DNA from: Candidatus Eiseniibacteriota bacterium
Lineage (GTDB): Bacteria > Arandabacterota > Arandabacteria > JAGLYR01
Length of the DNA stretch: 11,030 nt
Reading direction: 5' to 3'
Assembly: GCA_023132135.1 (NCBI GenBank)
Contig: JAGLYR010000188.1
Span: 1 to 11,030, forward strand
Shown: one piece after another, positions 5,041 to 11,030 of the stretch
Layout of the letters: each line of letters starts with the position of its first letter
Numbering within the stretch: the stretch's first letter is position 1
Program-made: the position numbers and the translations under genes
Notes under the pieces: generated by a model
The model's input: only the letters and a program-made list of their open reading frames with translations
What the model was told of the DNA's origin: nothing
Database searches by the model: none

Positions 5041-6834
5041 TTGAAAACTTGTCGCACTCATCTCCTGCTCTGCGCCGGGACCGGATGCGTTTCAAACGGC
5101 GCCTTCGAAGTCATGCGCTCGCTGGAAGAGGAAATCAAGCGCCACAACCTGACCGAAGAGGTCTCCATAGTGGCAACGGGCTGCAACGGCTTCTGTGAAC
5201 GCGGGCCCACCATGGTCGTCCAGCCGGACGGTATCTTCTACCAGCGATTGACCGTCGACAAGGTCCCTCACCTCGTGGAAGAGCATTTCCTCAAGGGGCG
5301 CCCGGTCAAAGAGCTCATGTACACCGAGGCCAAGGGCAGGCCTCCCGTCCCCAGGATGAATGACATCGAGTTCTTCCGTCACCAGGTGCTGATTGCTCTG
5401 CGGAACCGGGGACGGATCGACCCGGAGAAGATCGACGAGTACATCGCAAACGACGGGTACGCGGGCCTGGCCAGAATCCTCAAGGAAATGTCCCCGGAGG
5501 AAGTAATCAGCCAGATCAAGAAGTCCGGGTTGCGGGGCCGAGGCGGCGCCGGTTTTCCCACGGGCATGAAGTGGGAGTTCGCTCGTCGCTCTGCCGCAGA
5601 CCTGAAATACATCGTCTGCAACGCGGACGAGGGCGACCCGGGCGCCTTCATGGACCGGAGTATTCTCGAGGCCGATCCTCATTCCGTTCTGGAAGGGATG
5701 CTCATCGGCGCCTACGCCATCGGGGCCTCCAGGGGATTCATCTACATTCGTGAGGAATATCCTCTCGCAGTCGAGCGAATCAAACGGGCCATCCGCGCAG
5801 CCGAGGAGTACGGTCTTCTCGGCGAGAGAATCTTCGGCGCCGCATTCGACTTCTCATTGCGGGTGGTCCGAGGCGCCGGCGCCTTTGTGTGCGGCGAAGA
5901 AACGGCGCTGATGGCATCCATCGAGGGCAAGATGGGGCGCCCGAGGCCGCGCCCTCCCTTCCCCGCCGAATCCGGCCTCTGGGGATGCCCGACCAACATC
6001 AACAATGTTGAAACCTGGTCCAATGTGCCCGTCATCATTCTGCGCGGGGCCGACTGGTATTCCTCGATCGGCACTCCTTCGAGCAAGGGCACCAAGGTAT
6101 TCTCGGTGGTCGGCAAGGTCGAGAATACCGGATTGGTCGAAGTCCCCATGGGAATCACCCTGCGCAAGATCATCTTTGATATCGGGGGAGGCATCCCCGG
6201 TGGCAAGCGCTTCAAGGCAGTCCAGACGGGTGGACCCTCGGGTGGCTGCATCCCAGAGAACAAGCTGGATCTCGAGGTGGACTACGAACAGCTGGCTGAG
6301 GCCGGGGCCATCATGGGCTCCGGCGGACTCATCGTGATGGATGAGGACACCTGCATGGTCGACCTGGCGCGCTACTTCCTGGCCTTCCTGGAGGACGAAT
6401 CTTGCGGGAAATGCGTGCCGTGCCGCGAAGGCCTCCAGAGAATGCACGAGATCCTGGACGACATCACCGAAGGCCGGGGAACCATGGACCATCTCGTTCT
6501 CCTCGAGCGTCTGGCGAACACCGTGAAAAAGGCATCACTCTGTGCATTGGGATCGACAGCACCGAATCCGGTTCTCACCACGCTCCGGTACTTCAGAGAC
6601 GAGTATGAGAGCCATATCAACGAGGGCCGTTGCCCCGCCGGCGTCTGCAAAGCGCTGATCCGGTTTTCCATCGACCCGGAGGCCTGCACCGGCTGCACGG
6701 CGTGCCGGAAGGTATGCCCGACCGATTGCATCGCCGGAGAACGAAAGCAACCACACAAGATCGATCCCGACAGGTGCATCAAGTGCGGGGCCTGTCACGA
6801 GGTGTGCAAGTTCAATGCGGTGCGGAAGACATGA
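5041..6834 (+). CDS. nuoF: NuoF/HydB/HndC-like NAD(P)H-binding diaphorase subunit with fused Fe-S domains
   Basis: A 597-residue flavo-iron-sulfur protein oxidising or reducing NAD(P)H at FMN. In order: a thioredoxin-like [2Fe-2S] domain (Cys11, Cys16, Cys48, Cys52), the Nuo51 NADH/FMN domain with GLRGRGGAGFPTGMKW (163-178) and CNADEGDPGAF (193-203), an SLBB region, the [4Fe-4S] motif ESCGKCVPC with Cys501 (455, 458, 461, 501), and two C-terminal ferredoxin motifs (Cys549/552/555/559 and 579/582/585/589). H525, C531 and C536 (H-x5-C-x4-C) lie between the parts, like the zinc-binding link of bifurcating HydB proteins. Length and layout are those of HydB/HndC rather than plain NuoF (~430). It starts at TTG 5041, six bases after AGGAG. 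It overlaps the next gene by four bases (ATGA), so the two are translationally coupled. Confidence 0.93.
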   Translation: MKTCRTHLLLCAGTGCVSNGAFEVMRSLEEEIKRHNLTEEVSIVATGCNGFCERGPTMVVQPDGIFYQRLTVDKVPHLVEEHFLKGRPVKELMYTEAKGRPPVPRMNDIEFFRHQVLIALRNRGRIDPEKIDEYIANDGYAGLARILKEMSPEEVISQIKKSGLRGRGGAGFPTGMKWEFARRSAADLKYIVCNADEGDPGAFMDRSILEADPHSVLEGMLIGAYAIGASRGFIYIREEYPLAVERIKRAIRAAEEYGLLGERIFGAAFDFSLRVVRGAGAFVCGEETALMASIEGKMGRPRPRPPFPAESGLWGCPTNINNVETWSNVPVIILRGADWYSSIGTPSSKGTKVFSVVGKVENTGLVEVPMGITLRKIIFDIGGGIPGGKRFKAVQTGGPSGGCIPENKLDLEVDYEQLAEAGAIMGSGGLIVMDEDTCMVDLARYFLAFLEDESCGKCVPCREGLQRMHEILDDITEGRGTMDHLVLLERLANTVKKASLCALGSTAPNPVLTTLRYFRDEYESHINEGRCPAGVCKALIRFSIDPEACTGCTACRKVCPTDCIAGERKQPHKIDPDRCIKCGACHEVCKFNAVRKT

Positions 6835-7517
6835 TGACCATCAAGCTGAAGATTGACAAACAGGATATCGAGGTTCCCGAGGGAACAACGATCCTCGAGG
6901 CGGCTCGGATGCTGGGAATCCGGATTCCCACCCTTTGCCATCATGAAGCCCTGAAACCCTACGGAGCCTGCAGGATCTGCCTGGTTGAGGTCCGCGCGGG
7001 AACGGCCCGGGCAAGTACACTGGTTGCCTCCTGCGTGTTCCCGGTCCGCCAAGGTCTGGAGGTCACGACCGACTCAGACGAAATCCGGGAGGTCCGGGCC
7101 GGTCTGCTGGAGCTCCTGTTGGCCCGTTGTCCGGGATCCAGGCAAATCCGGGAGCTGGCCGGGGAATTCGGCGTCCACGAGACACCCTACACGCCTCGCG
7201 ACCATCTGTGCATACTGTGCGGTCTCTGCGTTCGCGTCTGCGACGAAATCGTGGGCGCCCGGGCTATTGACTTCTCCTTCCGAGGACAGGCCCTGGACGT
7301 CAAGCCGCCCTTGTTGACCCCGGCCGGTACCTGTATTGCATGCGGCACGTGCACAACGGTTTGCCCGACCGAGGCAGTGAAACTGGAGGAAATAGCGCGG
7401 GTTCCATATGGACACGCCGTCTCCGAGACACATCCCGGTGAGCGTTGCCGCGTCTGCGGGACACATCCCACAAAGCCGGAGTTTCCCGCGAACTACGACG
7501 ATTGGTTCCCGAAGTAA
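6831..7517 (+). CDS. Short NuoG-N/HoxU-like ferredoxin subunit of the diaphorase
   Basis: The 228-residue product has an N-terminal [2Fe-2S] plant-type domain (Cys36, 47, 50, 68) and two [4Fe-4S] motifs, Cys127/130/133/137 (C-x2-C-x2-C-x3-CDEIVGA) and Cys168/171/174/178 (C-x2-C-x2-C-x3-CP). It corresponds to HoxU or to the N-terminus of NuoG/HydA. The H-x3-C-x2-C-x5-C motif expected between the two parts is missing: the region reads LLELLLARCPGSRQIRELAG, with only Cys100. The C-terminus adds H201, C206-x2-C209 and H212, possible ligands of a metal. No H-cluster or molybdopterin domain follows. The product should collect electrons from the NuoF-like subunit and pass them to an unknown partner or to soluble ferredoxin. 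ATG 6831 (ATGA overlap) is used; ATG 6834 is one codon later and better spaced from GGAAG. A longer in-frame extension into the NuoF gene is not real. Confidence 0.88.
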   Translation: MMTIKLKIDKQDIEVPEGTTILEAARMLGIRIPTLCHHEALKPYGACRICLVEVRAGTARASTLVASCVFPVRQGLEVTTDSDEIREVRAGLLELLLARCPGSRQIRELAGEFGVHETPYTPRDHLCILCGLCVRVCDEIVGARAIDFSFRGQALDVKPPLLTPAGTCIACGTCTTVCPTEAVKLEEIARVPYGHAVSETHPGERCRVCGTHPTKPEFPANYDDWFPK

Positions 7518-7530
7518 TCCGGCTTATCGC

Positions 7531-7560
7531 TTGACAATCCATGCGCTGCGGTCGTAGCGT
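7531..7560 (+). promoter_or_regulatory. Candidate promoter of the ABC exporter pair
   Basis: A perfect TTGACA (7531-7536) is followed after 18 bases by TAGCGT (7555-7560), a weak -10 with 3 of 6 matches. The predicted start is about 7567, next to the ATG at 7568, which would give a nearly leaderless transcript. No good ribosome binding site precedes either ATG, which fits that idea. Confidence 0.4.
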
Positions 7561-7567
7561 GCATCCG

Positions 7568-8518
7568 ATGACAAACTCCACCCCAATGCTGGAAGCACTC
7601 AAGCTGACCAAGGATTTCGGACCCCTCTGTGCTCTCTCCGAGGTCGATCTCGAAATCCGGGAAGGTGAGATCTTCGGATTGCTGGGCCCCAACGGCGCCG
7701 GCAAGACCACGTTCGTCAACATCGCCACGACATTCCTGAAACCGACCTCGGGGACAGTGAGGATCGCCGGGCTGGATGTGATGGAGGACACGGCCCGGGT
7801 CAAGAACCTCCTTGGCGTGGTTCCCCAGGAAATTTCCCTCTACGACATGCTGAGCGGGGAGGAAAACCTGGAGTTCTTTGGCGGTCTGTATGGCCTCAGG
7901 GGAGGCCGCCTCAAGACAAGGGTCTCCGAGGTGCTGGAGACTCTTGGGCTCGCAGAGCGGAGAAAAGGGAAAATCTCGAACTACTCAGGCGGGATGAAAC
8001 GGCGAGTCAATATCGGCGCCGGCATCCTCCACGAACCCCGTATGATTCTGATGGACGAGCCCACCGTGGGCGTCGATCCTCAATCCAGGCATCACATTTT
8101 CGGCGTGATTGAGAACCTCCGCGACAACGGCGCCACCATCCTCTACACGACCCACTACATGGAGGAGGCCGAACGCCTCTGCGACCGCATTGCCATCATC
8201 GACCACGGGAAGGTCGTTGCTTGCGGGACAAAGCGGGAGTTGGTCGCGCTCATCGGCGAGCAGTCGGTGCTGGAGATCGGGTTCAGCGGCGATCCGGATC
8301 CGGCGGTCCTTGAGAGTACCCTCCCCGACGCAAGAATCCATGACCGCAGGATCCTGATTCACACCACCGATCCGGCCGCGGCCCTCCCCCGCGTCGTTTC
8401 CGGACTCTCCGGGGTGGGCGTCGACCTGACGTCCATCAACGTTCAGGAACCCGACCTGGAAGCCGTGTTCCTGAGGCTGACCGGCCACCGGCTGAGAGAT
8501 CGAGGTACGGAATCGTGA
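7568..8518 (+). CDS. ABC transporter ATP-binding protein (ABC-2 exporter type)
   Basis: Hydrolyses ATP to drive the permease encoded next. The 316-residue protein has Walker A GPNGAGKT (40-47), the Q-loop Gln87, signature YSGGMKRRV (139-147), Walker B MILMDEP (159-165), D-loop GVDPQS and the H-loop His196 (TTHYMEEAERLCD). The ~90-residue C-terminal extension after GHIVVACG-like sequence, ending EPDLEAVFLRLTG, is standard for DrrA/CcmA-like ATPases of ABC-2 exporters. The start is uncertain: ATG 7568 (MTNSTPM) is preferred because ATG 7541 would lie inside the candidate promoter and would add MRCGRSVHP, which is not a family feature. The GTGA overlap with the permease gene couples the two. Substrate unknown: drugs, lipids and polysaccharides are all possible for this class. 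Confidence 0.93.
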   Translation: MTNSTPMLEALKLTKDFGPLCALSEVDLEIREGEIFGLLGPNGAGKTTFVNIATTFLKPTSGTVRIAGLDVMEDTARVKNLLGVVPQEISLYDMLSGEENLEFFGGLYGLRGGRLKTRVSEVLETLGLAERRKGKISNYSGGMKRRVNIGAGILHEPRMILMDEPTVGVDPQSRHHIFGVIENLRDNGATILYTTHYMEEAERLCDRIAIIDHGKVVACGTKRELVALIGEQSVLEIGFSGDPDPAVLESTLPDARIHDRRILIHTTDPAAALPRVVSGLSGVGVDLTSINVQEPDLEAVFLRLTGHRLRDRGTES

Positions 8519-9831
8519 CCCTTCACCTGATTGCCAGAGACCTCAGGATCATTTTCAAGGACCGGGGGGCCATGTTCCTCGGCTTCGCGGTGCCCGTCGT
8601 TCTGTTCACCGTGTTCGTTCTCATCTTCGGCGGCATGGGATCCTCGGGCGACATCAACTCAATTCACCTGATCGTGGTGGACGAGGATGACAGTCCGCAG
8701 TCCAGGCGCCTTGTTTCTCTCCTGGAGAAACTGGAACCCCTGCGGATCCGCAAGAACAAGAAAACCGGGGATTCGGAAGAGCAAATCCCGTACACGGCTG
8801 CAACGGCGCGTGAGGCCGTCGCCGCAGGGAAGGTCTCCACCGCCCTGGTCATTCCCGAAGACTTCGCCCGTGGCCTGGAAGAACACCTCTTCGCCGATTA
8901 CGATTCCCTGCCGGCCCTGACCATCCTCTATGACGCGGCCGTGCCCATCGAATCCCAGGTTGTAAGGGGCCTCCTGCAGCAGGTCGTGTTCATGAGCCTG
9001 ACGAGCACGTGGGCCGTGAAGGGCATCGACATCATGGCGCAGGAGTTGGCGTTAGACACCGACACGTCCAACCGGATGACCTCGTGGATGACCGAGGTAT
9101 TCGAAGAAGTGGAGCAGATCCAGGAAGCGGAGGAAGCCGGTCCCGATTCAACCGAAGCCGCCGGGGGCGGTGGTTTCGGATCCCCCATCCCTATCAAGAC
9201 GGTGGACGTTCTGGGGGAATCCAAGAGGAGTCCCGTCGCCGCGATGACCGCGGCCCAGGTCGTCGTCATGTTTCTCCTGTTCTCCGTGATGTACTCGGCG
9301 GGCTCCATCCTGCAGGAGCAGGAAGGCGGCACCCTGCGGCGGCTTCTCATTTCACCAATGACCGATTGGCAGTTCCTGCTGGCGAAGGTTGGTTCCACCA
9401 CGATTTTCGGCTTTTTCCAGATCATGATCATGTACCTGTACGGCTGGATTGTGTTCAACGTGGACCTGTTCCGTGACTTCCCTGCGGTAGTGCTGATGAC
9501 GGCCGTCACCGCGGTCTCAGCCACAGCTCTGGGCCTTTTGCTGGCGAGTCTATGCCGGAGCATGAAGCAGGTTGAATCGATTTCCATGCTCGTGGTTCTC
9601 TCCATGTCCGCCATTGGCGGATCCATGATCCCCCGATTCCTGATGCCCAAGTGGATGCAGGATGTCGGACTCCTTTCCTTCAACGCTTGGGCCATCGACG
9701 GGTTCTACAAGATCTTCTGGCGGGAGATGGGTATCGTTGAGATTCTTCCGCAAGTGGGAGTACTCCTGGCGGCGGGCCTGGTCTTCTTTTTCATCGCCTC
9801 ACACTTCTTCCGACAGCGTTTCTACGCATAG
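8515..9831 (+). CDS. ABC-2 type transporter permease
   Basis: A 438-residue membrane subunit of the exporter. One membrane segment near the N-terminus (about 18-40, MFLGFAVPVVLFTVFVLIFGG) is followed by a large extracytoplasmic domain (about 41-243). Then come five hydrophobic segments (about 244-265, 290-317, 322-346, 352-374 and 408-428). This is the ABC2_membrane_3 layout (YhaP/DrrB-like half-transporter with a loop). The conserved stretch EQEGGTLRRLLISPMTDWQFLLAK (268-291) is the coupling region that contacts the ATPase. GTG 8515 overlaps the ATPase stop (GTGA) and has GAGG nine bases upstream. The extracytoplasmic loop holds an acidic stretch followed by AAGGGGFGS (215-223), probably a flexible linker. 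It presumably works as a homodimer with two ATPases, since no second permease gene is present. Confidence 0.92.
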   Translation: MTLHLIARDLRIIFKDRGAMFLGFAVPVVLFTVFVLIFGGMGSSGDINSIHLIVVDEDDSPQSRRLVSLLEKLEPLRIRKNKKTGDSEEQIPYTAATAREAVAAGKVSTALVIPEDFARGLEEHLFADYDSLPALTILYDAAVPIESQVVRGLLQQVVFMSLTSTWAVKGIDIMAQELALDTDTSNRMTSWMTEVFEEVEQIQEAEEAGPDSTEAAGGGGFGSPIPIKTVDVLGESKRSPVAAMTAAQVVVMFLLFSVMYSAGSILQEQEGGTLRRLLISPMTDWQFLLAKVGSTTIFGFFQIMIMYLYGWIVFNVDLFRDFPAVVLMTAVTAVSATALGLLLASLCRSMKQVESISMLVVLSMSAIGGSMIPRFLMPKWMQDVGLLSFNAWAIDGFYKIFWREMGIVEILPQVGVLLAAGLVFFFIASHFFRQRFYA

Positions 9832-9866
9832 CCCGCGTTGGCCCGCACGGCCGCACCCCGGTCTGC

Positions 9867-9894
9867 TTGACAGCGCCGATCGTTCCGCTAAGAT
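9867..9894 (+). promoter_or_regulatory. sigma70-type promoter of the tRNA thiolation gene
   Basis: A perfect TTGACA (9867-9872), a 16-base spacer and TAAGAT (9889-9894, 4 of 6) place a start near 9901, about 45 bases before the GTG start. It lies in the 114-base gap after the permease gene, so this gene is probably transcribed separately from the exporter. Confidence 0.6.
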
Positions 9895-9945
9895 GCCAGA
9901 GATCGAACCGGACTCGGGAAGTGTGATCCACGGGGAGGTAGTCGA

Positions 9946-10935
9946 GTGGGATGTCGTCGCGTCAAAGCCGTGGGACTGTTCTCCGGTGGCCTGGACAGTG
10001 TGCTCGCCGCCCGGCTTCTAATGAACCAGCAAATCGAGGTCCACGCGTTGACTCTCGAATCCCCGTTCTTCGGCTCCGAGCGCGGGATTCGCGCGGGAGC
10101 GGTTATGGGAATTCCGGTCGAGGTTCGCGACGTCACGGACTTGATCTGCAGGCTCGTCGAGGACCCTCCGCACGGGCACGGCAAGAACCTCAATCCGTGT
10201 CTGGATTGTCACGCGATGATGTTCCGGGAAGCCGGAGTGTTCATGGAGGAGATGGGGGCCGATTTCCTCTTTTCGGGAGAAGTCCTGGGGCAACGGCCCT
10301 TCTCGCAGAACTACCAGGCAATGCTTCAGGTCGCGGACCTCTCCGGATACGGGCAGTACATCGTCCGGCCGCTCTCGGCAAGACTCCTGCCCCGGACAAA
10401 GCCTGAGGAAGAAGGCAGCGTGGATCGGGAGAAACTACTGGATATCCAGGGCCGGTCCCGGGCTCGCCAGATGGCACTGGCCTATGAGTGGGGGATCAAA
10501 GAATACGCCAGCCCGGCCGGGGGGTGTTGCCTCACCGATCCCGGTTTCTGTGGCCGCCTCAGCGATCTCCTCCGCCACAACCGGCCGTTGGACAGGCGGG
10601 CCGTCCGGCTCCTGAAGTATGGCCGCCACTTCCGCCTTGGAGAACGGGTCAAGGCCATCGTGGGCCGGAAACATTCGGAGAACCAGGCGCTGGAGGGGCT
10701 TTCCATCCCCGAAGACGTTGTGCTCGAAGTCCAAACCTATCCCGGCCCGACGGTCCTTGTCACCGGACCGGCCGACGCCGGCGATGTTCACCGGGCAGCT
10801 GAACTGGCGGTGCGATACAGTGATGCACCTTCCGGTGAGGAGGCAGTGCTGGTACGGGTTGTGCAGCGTGGGGAGGAGACCGAGATCTCGGCCGGGACCG
10901 CCGCTGACGACGTGCTGGAGCGGATCCGCGTTTAG
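9946..10935 (+). CDS. PP-loop tRNA thiolation enzyme, ThiI/MnmA-like, with C-terminal DUF814-type domain
   Basis: The 329-residue protein should adenylate a tRNA uridine before sulfur insertion. The ATP-pyrophosphatase loop is FSGGLDS (12-18). Further family signatures are NPCLDCH (83-89), with candidate catalytic or metal-binding Cys85 and Cys88, FSGEVLGQRPFSQ (109-121), RPLSARLLPRTKPEEEG (141-157), LDIQGRSRARQ (165-175), PAGGCCLTDPGF (190-201) and LLKYGRHFRLG (222-232). It is a shorter relative of ThiI/MnmA, often annotated as tRNA 4-thiouridine synthase or as an MnmA-like methyltransferase; it lacks the THUMP domain of classical ThiI. Which uridine is modified is not shown. It starts at GTG 9946 with GGGGAGG (9932-9938) seven bases ahead. 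The second cysteine in GGCC (194-195) and Cys202 in DPGFC are additional cysteines beyond the usual GGC. Confidence 0.88.
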   Translation: MGCRRVKAVGLFSGGLDSVLAARLLMNQQIEVHALTLESPFFGSERGIRAGAVMGIPVEVRDVTDLICRLVEDPPHGHGKNLNPCLDCHAMMFREAGVFMEEMGADFLFSGEVLGQRPFSQNYQAMLQVADLSGYGQYIVRPLSARLLPRTKPEEEGSVDREKLLDIQGRSRARQMALAYEWGIKEYASPAGGCCLTDPGFCGRLSDLLRHNRPLDRRAVRLLKYGRHFRLGERVKAIVGRKHSENQALEGLSIPEDVVLEVQTYPGPTVLVTGPADAGDVHRAAELAVRYSDAPSGEEAVLVRVVQRGEETEISAGTAADDVLERIRV

Positions 10936-10946
10936 CTAGCCCGCAA

Positions 10947-10964
10947 GCCCCCCGGATGGGGGGC
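10947..10964 (+). terminator. GC-rich hairpin after the tRNA thiolation gene
   Basis: GCCCCCC (10947-10953) and GGGGGGC (10958-10964) form a perfect 7-bp stem with a GGAT loop, 11 bases after the stop codon. It is not followed by a T-run, as with the hairpin at 4032-4050, so both may belong to the same U-poor terminator style. Confidence 0.5.
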
Positions 10965-11030
10965 GACTCAACTTAGCCCACGGTAGAGCGGAGCGGAACC
11001 GGGGGACAAGAAGACGACCCCATACCACTA

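Noticed and set aside
5092-5682. Minus-strand frame of 196 codons within the NuoF-like gene
   Set aside because: A shadow of a strongly coding + strand region with high-GC third positions; no recognisable domain.
6630-6830. In-frame extension of the HoxU-like gene into the NuoF gene
   Set aside because: The overlapped bases encode the two ferredoxin motifs of the NuoF subunit in another frame; the ATGA overlap and the ferredoxin-domain start fit 6831.
10965-11030. Possible tRNA or start of another gene at the window end
   Set aside because: No cloverleaf arms or T-loop consensus could be found and no start codon with a ribosome binding site is present.

Overview
The window looks like a high-GC chromosomal segment from an uncultured, probably anaerobic or facultative bacterium. 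The reasons are a HydBC/HoxEFU-type NAD(P)H diaphorase set, a DUF4846 protein, TTG and GTG starts, and common environmental intergenic repeats. I cannot fix the phylum. All intact genes are on the + strand. The first ~1.3 kb (DNA methyltransferase) is visibly less GC-rich than the rest and looks acquired.

Layout. 1-250: palindrome, REP-like unit and a good sigma70-type promoter. 251-1279: solitary beta-class DNA methyltransferase, followed by a 25-codon scrap that may be the start of a lost partner gene. 1280-1742: non-coding, holding a REPIN/MITE-like inverted-repeat element whose arm matches the unit upstream of the methyltransferase. 1743-2084: small secreted protein. 2173-3048: DUF4846 exported protein. 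3243-4019: GNAT acetyltransferase fused to a YoaP-like domain. 4105-4239: 5' fragment of an SRPBCC-family gene, abruptly truncated. 4240-4477: non-coding, with a palindrome, a promoter and an environmental repeat.

4478-7517 is a three-gene redox operon: a NuoE-like protein, a NuoF-like protein with fused N- and C-terminal Fe-S domains, and a short NuoG-N/HoxU-like ferredoxin subunit. Together they should form an NAD(P)H:acceptor diaphorase. Its architecture resembles the electron-bifurcating HydBC core, but no hydrogenase or dehydrogenase subunit is nearby. The third subunit lacks the His-Cys cluster motif usual in NuoG/HydA/HoxU. This is the most interesting part of the window.

7568-9831 is an ABC-2 exporter pair (ATPase and permease with a GTGA overlap). 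9946-10935 is a ThiI/MnmA-like PP-loop tRNA thiolation enzyme with its own promoter and a GC-rich hairpin behind it. No rRNA, tRNA, CRISPR array or complete insertion sequence was seen.
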